Below, in pieces: positions 18,021-26,600 of a stretch of 30,533 nucleotides of DNA. Below the pieces are notes generated by a model. That model was not told where the DNA came from. It worked only from the letters and a program-made list of their open reading frames with translations, and searched no databases. The stretch's first letter is position 1. Each line of letters opens with the position of its first letter. The stretch is taken from the NCBI GenBank assembly GCA_002049455.2, contig KV919286.1, positions 1-30,533 on the forward strand, written 5' to 3'. Made by a program: the position numbers and the translations under genes. Source of the stretch: Porphyra umbilicalis (lineage: Eukaryota; Rhodophyta; Bangiophyceae; Bangiales; Bangiaceae).

Positions 18021-18721
18021 GGGAATAGCTCACGGTCGGGGCAGCCGACGCCCTTGACTGTTACCCCTGCTACTTGCGGCGCTTCGTCGCGACTGGTCCT
18101 CAATCACAGGAGCGACCTACCTGGGTACTCTGGGGCGGCGACGCTCAGTATAGGCACGACTGTCGATGGAAGAGGGATCTCATAATCCGTTGGAGTGTCA
18201 TGGGGGGAGGACGGAGCAATCGAACTATTGAGGCGGGGGGGGGCGGGGAAGAGGTAGGCTGGCCTACGACCTCGGCCACCTATTTTCTGGTCCCACTTTC
18301 GTGTCCGCTGGCGGGACAGGTGCCTCCTTCCGTGGTACGAGCAGCCTCTACAAAGTGCACACATGACCGTCTTAGCCATTGGTGGCTCACCTCTGTGGCA
18401 GAGTGGGACGGAGGCAGGGACGACGGTGAGACCGATCGGGTGAGACGGCGTGATCGTTGCAAGTCCAAATCGCCGTTTTGGGGGTTCCTGGGGGGGGGGG
18501 GCAGGGAGGGTCGACGTCGGTCCTGCTGGACGGCGTGATTCTTGAGCGTTTGTACCAGTTCTTTTTCGTATGGATGACACTCAGGGGGTTGCCTCCCCGC
18601 AGAGCTTGAGCCAGTGCTTTAAATCCTCGTGGTTCCGTTGGGAAGCGCAACGGCTTGTGTTCGTAGGCACCAAATCAGGTATTCTCATATGCGGGAGAGC
18701 TGGAATCAACGATTCCGGCTT

Positions 18722-18759
18722 GGCATCAATTGAGCACAACCCTGGCATCAATTGAAGCC
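18722..18759. repeat. Subterminal palindromes at right end of DNA transposon copy I
   Basis: GGCATCAATTGA at 18722 and GGCATCAATTGAAGCC at 18744-18759, the latter within a longer imperfect palindrome flanked by CCCTGG and CCAGGG. They mirror the boxes at 12041-12075. Confidence 0.85.
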
Positions 18760-18766
18760 AGGGCCT

Positions 18767-18796
18767 GGTAGAATAGACACTAGTGTCTATTCTACC
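18767..18796. repeat. 30-base perfect palindrome at the junction of two transposon copies
   Basis: The inverted 3' end of copy I (18767-18780), a shared TA (18781-18782) and the 5' end of copy II (18783-18796) make a perfect 30-base palindrome centred between 18781 and 18782. Confidence 0.95.
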
Positions 18797-18803
18797 GCAG
18801 AAT

Positions 18804-18841
18804 CGCATCAAATGATGCGGTGCTGCGCATCAAATGATGCG
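18804..18841. repeat. Subterminal palindromes CGCATCAAATGATGCG, two copies
   Basis: 18804-18819 and 18826-18841 are identical, with 7-base arms and an AA centre. A third copy at 19904-19919 lies near the other end of copy II. They replace the ATCAATTGAT boxes of copy I, so the boxes have diverged between the copies while staying palindromic. Confidence 0.9.
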
Positions 18842-19433
18842 GTGTCAGAATCGCGGTTTCCGGGGCATCTGAGTGGGAATTCGGCCTTTTTGGCACGTAT
18901 AAACTTACGTCGTTGCTGTTCTTGTCGGCAACATGGAGCTGGGTGGTCGCCATGTCAGCCCAGCATAAAGAAGACCCGTTGAGGATGAACCTCGTATGAA
19001 AAGAAGTATGAAAGCGCACTCAGAGGGCGTCTGCCGGCGGGGCCGAGCATCGCCCTCCCCCCCCCCCCCCCTCCAGAACCCTCAATTACTTCGATTTGGA
19101 CTTGCAACAGCCACTGTGCGGGCCCCGCGTGCTCGTCTTGTTCGACGTGCGGAGGCTGTCCGAGCATGTTGTTTCTACCTAGGGACACCTCTGTGTCTCA
19201 TAGAAAGGGTACGTGGAGTCTCCTGGAGCCAGACAACTCATGAAGAGCTCTGCTTCGTATGGGGCGGGGGGAGGGGGGGACATGGCAGGATGGTCTGCTG
19301 GGTGCTTTCGCGGCATCGCCTGTATGGGCAGGAAGAATTGCATTATGGGCGGCCTCCTTCTGCCCCAAGAATAAAAAGCCTACGCAGGACCCGTTCCTGC
19401 CATCAGAATGAACAGCGAAGCAGCCATTCTAAT

Positions 19434-19858
19434 GCTGATCCCCCAATTTTGTCCTCATCGCCAGAGAACGGGAGTGCAACAGCAATGCAGGGACGTTTGT
19501 GATTGGCCAAGAGGAGCAACAGCAGTGCATGTCGGGTCCGGTCTTTACAGAATGTGCCCGTACGGCCCGCAAACGCACAATCGGCACACTCGTTTTTCTG
19601 AGATTATCTGAGAATCCTGAAGAAAATCTCGATAACTCACTGCTCTGGGCTACTTTACCACATGAGACGACTGAGAAAGGAAGAATATCTCAAGAAAACG
19701 GAGAATCTCGATTCTGCACGGACCTGGCGGTTGGAGAGCCAATGGTGCGTCGAAGATACGCACTCAGCAGCTGTTTGATGCTGTTCTAGACCAATGGTTG
19801 GCCCGTTTTACAAAGCAGTCCCGGTCTTGGCCGATGAGGACAAAATTGGGGGATCAGC
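19434..19858. repeat. 27-base perfect inverted repeat inside copy II
   Basis: Arms 19434-19460 and 19832-19858 (core CCCCAATTTTGTCCTCATCG and its inverse) match without mismatch and enclose 371 bases. The bases next to the arms match only partly. No transposase or RNA gene is seen inside. Confidence 0.85.
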
Positions 19859-19938
19859 AATATCGTAGCAGAAGACAGAAAAACCGCTTCAATTGATGAG
19901 AATCGCATCAAATGATGCGGTCGGTAGAATAGACACTG

Positions 19939-20130
19939 GTGTTTGGGCAAACCTTCACTCCCGCGGACATGGCAAATTTTGGAAAAGCACCATAGAGCTT
20001 CCTTCAGGTATGTTTATCCCCTGTTCGGCTGTATGTCGAGGCAACGGCGTTCGTGGGGAGAAAAAGCAATTGGCAAACAAGCTGGAATCGACGATTCTGG
20101 TGATCCACTTTCGGCGTCGTTGATCCAGAA
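19939..20130. mobile_element. Possible fragment of a third copy of the same transposon family
   Basis: About 20079-20099 reads GCTGGAATCGACGATTCTGG, close to GCTGGAATCAACGATTCCGG at 18699-18718 in copy I. The preceding bases also share GCAACGGC and GTTCGT at similar spacing. No terminal repeat is visible on its right, so it would be a truncated copy. Confidence 0.35.
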
Positions 20131-21465
20131 TCGCGTCAGGGACAATACCCCTTCTGCCGCCAGCTGGGCTGCCCGCGGCCCCCCATTCGCCAGTTTCCAT
20201 TTTGCTGACCGGCCGATCACCGTCGGCCGGCGCTGCGGCGCCGATTTCACCACCGGCCGCTATAATTAGAATATTCCACACACCCCCACCCCGCCACCCC
20301 CCGATCTTTTCGCACCGCGACCAGCTGTCGGCGCCGCAAGCTTTTCCGCATCGTTCCCCCCCCCCCGGCCGGCTGCTGCCCCCCCCGACCTGCGGCGCCG
20401 CCGGTTCCCGCCCTCACCCCCTCTGCGCCTCGGCTGCACGCCTCTCCGGCTTTGTGTCGACAGTTTTCCGCTCTGCGGCTGTTGTGACGCCTGGGCGGAG
20501 CCCTGCTCCCGGCCGCCCCTGTCCCGGCCCCGCTCCCCGTCGTCCGTCGCTGCCCCCGCCGGCGCCACCGGCTTCAGCGGGCCCGACGGCTGCCTCGGGC
20601 GGTTTGCAGCCGACCCCGGTCCCTCTGTTCGTCCCCTCCGCTGAGCGGCTGGTCTCCGCTGCCGCCCCCGTCCTGGGGACACCCCCCCGCCCGCACTGAC
20701 CGCGCTGCCGGCCGACGCCGGTCTCGGCGGCGTCTCGCCCCGCCCCGATGCTGCCATTTTGCCGGGCGGCCTCGCCCCTGGCGCCCTTGGCCCGCCCGTG
20801 CCCTTTCGCGCTGCGCTGGCGGCCGCAGAACCCCCCCCCTTCCGCGTGGTCCTCGCGGACGCTACGTCGGGTGTGCCGGCGCGGGCCTCGCCCCCCACGG
20901 CTGACGCTTCGTTTATGGGCGCGGCGGGGGCTACGAGTCGCGCGGCTCCGCCAGCCGCGCCCGGCTTCCTGTTCGGCGGCGCTGCGGCCTCCGTCCTCGG
21001 CGCCGCCGCGGGCTCGCCGCAGGCGGCTCTTTGTTTGGGGCCCCCGTCCGGGCTCACTCCCTTGCGCCACCGCGAGCGGACCCCCGTGGGCCCGCCCGCC
21101 CTTTCCACCGCTACGGCGCCCTCGGCGGCCTGCCGGCCCCACGATGTCGCTGCCGGTGTCTGTCCCCGCCTCTATCGCGCCCCGCGGCTGGGCGGACCTC
21201 TTGGCAGCGGGAGGCATAGGCCCAGTCCCTGGCCGTCGGCCACTGCTCTCTCAGTGCCACTTACGGCGGCACTTCGGGCGGCGCGCCCGCATCCGTCAGC
21301 CGCGCCGCAGCGGACGCCGCCTTCCGCTGCCTCTCCGCCCGCGCTCCCCGCCGTCGCGACCGGCCGGGCGGGGCCACCGCTGTAGCATATCTCTGCTACC
21401 AATTGGCAATTAGCCACGGGTAGCCCCCTTGACTGGCCGAATCCACGGATGTGTGTGACTCGGCT
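20131..21465. other. GC-rich region with a doubtful Pro/Ala-rich reading frame
   Basis: An AT-rich TATAATTAGAATATT block at 20262-20276 stands just before GC-rich, C-rich DNA and could be a core promoter. Downstream, a plus-strand frame that ends at 20699 becomes coherent with a second frame (to about 21060) if one base is added in the C run at 20681-20687. The joined sequence is Ala/Pro/Gly-rich with a piece reading PGFLFGGAAASVLGAAAG. It has no ATG or recognised domain. It may be a host gene fragment cut by the chromovirus, or non-coding. From 21380 to 21465 the sequence has normal composition and no feature. Confidence 0.25.
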
Positions 21466-21774
21466 TGTGGCACGCCCTTTGGGGGGTTACTTCCGCATTG
21501 TTTATTTTTTTATTGCTTGTTCGCTTGCCTGTCTTATCTGTCTGCCGGCACTCATTACGATCGCTTGATCGGATGGTCGATCGACCAGTGCCGTTGTTTG
21601 TATTAAACCACCGTGGGTCCGGGGTCGCCGTCGTGGACACCACCCGGCTCCCCATCGGATGCCCTCCAACAAAAGGTCTTCTTCCTCGCCGCGACGGCGA
21701 TAGAACTCGCTTTATTGCTTGGCTACGGTCGATCTCAGTACACTGGTAATTGAACTAACGTTATTAATACCACA
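21466..21774 (+). repeat. Probable 5' LTR of the Ty3/gypsy chromovirus
   Basis: Begins TGTGG and ends CCACA (5-base inverted ends), with TT and a tRNA-type primer site straight after it. It includes a T-rich stretch TTTATTTTTTTATTG at 21501-21515 and TATTAAACC at 21600-21608 that could serve as promoter or poly(A) signals. The right border is well placed by the primer site; the left border rests on the inverted ends alone because the second LTR is outside the window. Confidence 0.55.
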
Positions 21775-21776
21775 TT

Positions 21777-21794
21777 TGGTGGAGCAGCAGGGGA
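21777..21794 (+). other. Primer binding site of the chromovirus
   Basis: TGGTGGAGCAGCAGGGGA begins two bases after the LTR end with the TGG that pairs with a tRNA CCA tail. The tRNA is not identified. Confidence 0.6.
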
Positions 21795-22003
21795 TACCCT
21801 CGCCTTCATCGTGCCTCGCGGCACGGTGTCCCCGAGAACTTTCTCGCTGCCTCGTGGCATTGTGACGGTGTCGATACGGTCGCTTGGCGCGCGGGGCGTA
21901 AGCCATCGACTTGTGGGCGTGGTGCCGGGGGCATCACGGTTGAGATCTCCGACGTTGACGCGCAGGGCGAAAGCCAAGACGGAACACTTGTTCAGGTCCC
22001 AGT

Positions 22004-23650
22004 ATGTCTACTGGTGGTACCGGCGGCACTCGGCGAGCCAGAGACGGCAAGTTGCCATCTGGCTACCGGCCGCCGGGCGGGGGACAAGGCACTCCTGCCG
22101 CCTCCGACGCCCCCACGGACGGTGCTCCAACTCCTCCCATCCCTGCGGATCAAGCCGCCTCTGGGCAGATGCAGGTGGTGGAGAGCCTGAAGGCGGCCGT
22201 TGAAGCACTTCAGCGACGCCTAACGGCCCAAGAACAGACTAACGAGTCTCTGGCGCGAGCCAATGACAAGTTGGTCGACGACGTCGAGGCCCTGCGCAAG
22301 GTCGACTCCCATGAGGAGGAACGCCGTGTGGCTAAGTCTCGCCGCCAGTCGGGCGATAAGACCAAGGACGTCAAGAAGACGAACAAGGTGATCAAGGACA
22401 AGTCCGTCCGCAAGGACGCTCCGGCTAACGCCGCGCCTTCCTCATCTTCCGACGATTCCGCGTCTGGGTCAAGCCCGACGTCGTCAGACGACGACAACCC
22501 CAACGCGACGGACACGTCCTCTTCGGACGATGGCCACGGGCCCCCACACCCGCCGTCGCCCCCAAGTGGGTCCTCGCCGAGCGAAAGCTCGAGCGAGTCG
22601 GACGCGGCCGCGCGCAAGCGCCCCACGCCCCCCACCAAACGGAAGGAGCGACTTGAAAAAGCCGATAGGATCAAGGTGATCCGCCCGGCTAATAGCCGCT
22701 TCAAGACACTCCTGGACTACAGGACGTACTTCCTGATCCGCCGTCAACTGACGTATACGCCTAAAGAGGCACAGCGGTCGCACCGTCTCAACAAACGTTT
22801 GGACGGAGCGTTCCATGGGCAACAGCCATTCACGGGAGCCCTGCCCTTGGGCATTTTCACGTTCTTGTCGACCTTTCGCCGCGCGTGCGACGCGGCTGGG
22901 CTGACGCACGGTCAAGCCCTTCCGCTTATGGTCTTTCGACTAGCCGGCAATGCCAAGATGGCCTTCTCCGGCGCGCTTAACAGCACCCTCGGACGTAAGC
23001 GTTACGCCATCCGTACCTACGGAGATGCCGTCAACTGGCTTCTTTCGAAGTATGCGACACACGCAACTATGGCTAACGCCTATCAAGACATCATTACGAT
23101 GAAGCAACAAGACAACGAGGCGCCCACGGCCTTTGGTCATCGCGTGGAAACGCAATGCGACCTCCTGAACGGTTTGTTCGACATCCAAGACGTTAAGGAC
23201 GTCTTCATCACTGGTCTTTCGGACCTTGTGCAAGCGCACGTCCGGGTACTGAACGACCAGTTCCCCGACCGAACCCTGTCCGAGACGGTCGCCACCGCCC
23301 AGATGTACTGGGACGGCACCAACAAGTTGCGTTTGCAACTCAAGATTACCCGCCCAACGGCGATCAAAGTCGCTTACGCGACACAAGACCAGCGGACGAC
23401 GACGGAACGACCGTTCACACCGGTTCGCACCCCGCCGCCCCCTCGGGCAGCCGTCCCTCAAGCCAATCGGGCTGACATCTGTTACAACTGTAACAAGCCG
23501 GGGCACTTCGCCGCACAGTGTGCCGAGCCTTATCGTCCTCGCGAGCGTCGGCAACCGCCTATCGGCGTTCATGCCCTTGCCGACGGCAACGTCGAGGAAG
23601 ACGAAGTCGAGCATCCGGCCGACGCCGTGGACGACTCGAAAAACGTCTAG
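22004..23650 (+). CDS. gag: chromovirus gag
   Basis: 548 residues from ATG 22004. The N-terminal part is Gly/Pro-rich, then a short coiled coil at about 57-100 (ESLKAAVEALQRRLTAQEQ), a Lys-rich and a Ser/Asp-rich disordered stretch to about 215, a helical capsid part at about 230-460 (with the typical LDGAFHG, FLSTFRRACD and AVNWLLSKY helices), and one zinc knuckle CYNCNKPGHFAAQC at 493-506. It assembles the particle and packages RNA. The stop TAG at 23648-23650 is preceded by AAA AAC GTC; the pol frame overlaps the gag end by at least 133 bases in the -1 frame. Confidence 0.9.
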   Translation: MSTGGTGGTRRARDGKLPSGYRPPGGGQGTPAASDAPTDGAPTPPIPADQAASGQMQVVESLKAAVEALQRRLTAQEQTNESLARANDKLVDDVEALRKVDSHEEERRVAKSRRQSGDKTKDVKKTNKVIKDKSVRKDAPANAAPSSSSDDSASGSSPTSSDDDNPNATDTSSSDDGHGPPHPPSPPSGSSPSESSSESDAAARKRPTPPTKRKERLEKADRIKVIRPANSRFKTLLDYRTYFLIRRQLTYTPKEAQRSHRLNKRLDGAFHGQQPFTGALPLGIFTFLSTFRRACDAAGLTHGQALPLMVFRLAGNAKMAFSGALNSTLGRKRYAIRTYGDAVNWLLSKYATHATMANAYQDIITMKQQDNEAPTAFGHRVETQCDLLNGLFDIQDVKDVFITGLSDLVQAHVRVLNDQFPDRTLSETVATAQMYWDGTNKLRLQLKITRPTAIKVAYATQDQRTTTERPFTPVRTPPPPRAAVPQANRADICYNCNKPGHFAAQCAEPYRPRERRQPPIGVHALADGNVEEDEVEHPADAVDDSKNV

Positions 23651-26600
23651 GCCGGGTGCCCGACTTGGGGTTGCCCGGCGGCACGCGAAAGCGTACGGTG
23701 ACAAGACTCTTACGTCGTGCCCTTCGGCACTATGAGATCGCAGCCACGTTAGGCCCATGCCTGCGCATAATGCGAAGTTGCCGCCCTGTCTTAGACACGG
23801 GCGCCGGGGTGAACATAGTGCGAACTAGTGTTCTCCCTTCGAACTGGATGGCTTACGCCGAAGAGCTGACTACGCTTCCGCGCATCCGAGATGCAAACAA
23901 CAATCGTCTTGTGACGAAGTATGCCATACATCTGTATGTAGACACCGGAGGTGTGCGTCTATTTGACCGATTCCTCGTTGCCGACAACTTGTCAGTCCCG
24001 TGCATTCTTGGCACCGAGTTCATTGAACAAAACATCGAGGGCATTCTGCCGCGCTTGCGCAAGATCGTCTGGCAAGAGCACGTGCGATGCACGAAAGAGC
24101 AACCTCGGCCAACGCCGATCTTAGCTTGTCTTAACGACAGCGCGTGGGACCGCCACTGGCAAGATAAACCCGCTCGGGTTCGAGCCTGCAAACAGGTGCG
24201 TGTCAACGGACACAAGGAGGAGTGGATCATGGCCACGTGCGACACGCCTGGTATGGTTACCATCACACCGAACATTCGGTTGTGCCGACACAAGTCCATG
24301 GCAGTCGCCCGCGGCATCGCCATCGTCAAACCGGACGAACCATTCCTGGTCAAGTTATGCAACTTCGGCAAGGACCAAGTCATTGTTCGCAAGAACTCTA
24401 CCTTGGGGTTTGCAGAACCCTACCAAGGGCCGATGCTCTCCGCCGTCTTGGATGACAACACCCCAAAGGGTGGAACCGATAACTCATCGGACGACGCGAG
24501 TCGTGACCCACTCGAGGACCTCGACCTCAGTGAGGCACCCGAGTACCTGCACAAGCAGATTCGAGACATGCTGAAGACGCATTCGTCTATGTGGGATGGA
24601 ACCCTTGGCGTCATCCGTGCTACGGAGCACGCCATCGTCACTCCTCCCGACGCTCTGCCCATACGGGCCCAACCCTACCGAACCGGGCCGTTCAAACGGC
24701 AGATCATCGCTGATCAAATCAACAAGATGTTGAAGCTCAACGTCATTGCCCCTAGCCACAGTGCTTGGGCAAGCCCCGTGGTAATTGTACCAAAGAAGAA
24801 CGGCAAAGCCCGATTCTGTGTCGACTATCGTCGGTTAAACAACATCACCAAGAAGGATGCTTATCCCTTGCCTCGGATGGAGGACTGCCTCGACTCCTTG
24901 GGAGATGCCCAGGTGTTCACGTCTCTCGACTGCACCGCGTGGTACTGGCAAGTACCCTTACGCAAGGACGACCAAGAGAAGACGGCGTTCACGACGCACT
25001 GTGGTATATACCACTGGTTATCCATGCCTTTCGGCTTGACGAACGCGCCCGCTACCTTCCAGCGCGCGTTGAATATTATCCTCTCGGGTTTGAAGTGGCA
25101 GATATGCCTCGTCTACTTAGACGATGTCATCATCTTCTCCGCAAACGCGGAACAACACGTCAAAGACGTTGACACGGTACTTCACCGTCTCCGTGAAGCC
25201 GGGGTCACCCTCAACTTGGAAAAGTGTACGTGGTTCTTCGATGAGGTCGAGTACCTAGGACACATTGTCCGCCCCGGGCAACTGCACGTGCACAACAAGA
25301 ACGTGGATGCTCTGAAGCATGCCAAGTTCCCAACCACCAAGACCCAGCTGAAAAGCTTCTTGGGCATGTGCAACGTCTATCGACGGTTTGTCAAAGACTT
25401 TGCCAAACGAGCAAAGCCCCTGAACGCCCTGACTAGGGCCGAGATCCCACCGGATTTACCACCACCGACGGACGTGGCTATCGCCGCCTTCGAGGACCTT
25501 CGCAACGCACTGTTGTGCCCACCGGTACTTGCCTTGCCGAAGGCCAATCGGAAGCTCGTCGTTGACGTGGGCGCCTGCGCCGACCAAGTTGGTTGTACCC
25601 TCCTCCAAGAGGAGCCGGGCGAACTGCTTCACCCTGTCGGGTATTGGAGCCGAGGACTCACTGCTGCAGAGCAAAACTACTCCACCACGGAGCGAGAATG
25701 CCTCGGCGTTGTGTGGGCTGTCCTCAAGTTGAGGCACTTCCTCGACGGACAACGCTTCCTCATCCGAACGGATCACCAAGCACTTAGCTGGATCTACAGC
25801 ACAACCGACTCAAGCGGACGCTTGATGCGATGGCGACTTCGCCTCTCCGAATATACATTCGATATGGTTTATAAACCAGGTGCATCTCACCACTTGCCCG
25901 ACTTCCTGTCGCGCGCCTCTACGGTGGCGCCGCCAGAAGATATCCATGATGATATACCTTGTCTGGCATTGGCCGAGACGGCCAACGGCTTAAGAACGGG
26001 GAGGTACACGGGTACCGACACACCGGAACCGGTGGAGCTCGACGACGTTGTCGAAGCACAACAAACAGACGACTTCTGCGTCGAGATGTCCACTCGCGTG
26101 GAGCGCGGAACGGCCAAGGCCTTCTTCCGCGATGAGCATCACGCTCTGTACCGCCGTGCGCCTTACGGCAAACAATTGGTTATTCCAAAGTCGCTACGCG
26201 AACGCGTGTTGACCCTCGAGCACCACGCAACCGTGGCCGCCCATCCTGGTATGAACCGGATGTACTACACAATGCGTAAGGCATACTACTGGCCTTCAAT
26301 GGTGACGGATATTCATTCGACCATCACCAAATGCACAACGTGTGCGCAAAACCGCCTCGCCTTGCGGCGACACACCACGCCCTTGACCCTGTTCCAGGCT
26401 ACCGAGCCTCTCACAGAGCTATCCGTTGACATCTTTGGGCCCATCCCGGCCTCCAAGAAGGGCAACCGCTTCATCTTGGTTATCACCGACCGCTTCGCCA
26501 AGCTCACCAAGTGCGTCGCCTTGCGGCGAATCACGGCTATGTCAGTGGCGTCAGCCATCATCGACGCGTGGGTGTCAGCCTACGGGCCACCGGACCGAAT

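Larger units (their letters stand above)
12022..18782. mobile_element. Non-autonomous TIR DNA transposon, copy I, split by the copia element
   Basis: The left end is TA then GTGTCTATTCTACC (12024-12037). The right end is the exact inverted sequence (18767-18780) followed by TA (18781-18782). Removing the copia insertion and one target copy leaves about 1,060 bases. Both ends carry ATCAATTGAT palindromes just inside the repeat. Its right half matches copy II in inverted orientation: shared GTTGCAAGTCCAAATCG, the adjacent C/G run and several shorter blocks at equal distances from the shared junction. No transposase frame remains, so it would need an enzyme supplied elsewhere. TA at the junctions suggests a TA target site, as used by Tc1/mariner-type and some other superfamilies. 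Confidence 0.7.
18781..19938. mobile_element. Non-autonomous TIR DNA transposon, copy II (inverted relative to copy I)
   Basis: Ends GTGTCTATTCTACC (18783-18796) and its inverse (19923-19936), 1,154 bases apart, flanked by TA on the left and TG on the right (a mutated TA would explain this). Subterminal palindromes CGCATCAAATGATGCG occur at 18804-18819, 18826-18841 and 19904-19919. Its left part matches the right part of copy I in inverse orientation, and its right end resembles the left end of copy I (boxes, then GGTTTTT and CTGCT). It is AT-richer than the surrounding DNA and has no convincing protein frame. It contains a further 27-base inverted pair. Confidence 0.7.

Noticed and set aside
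18104..18580. A 158-residue minus-strand frame inside transposon copy I
   Set aside because: No transposase motif, Pro/Arg/Ser-rich, crosses the C/G run of the element, and has no counterpart in copy II.
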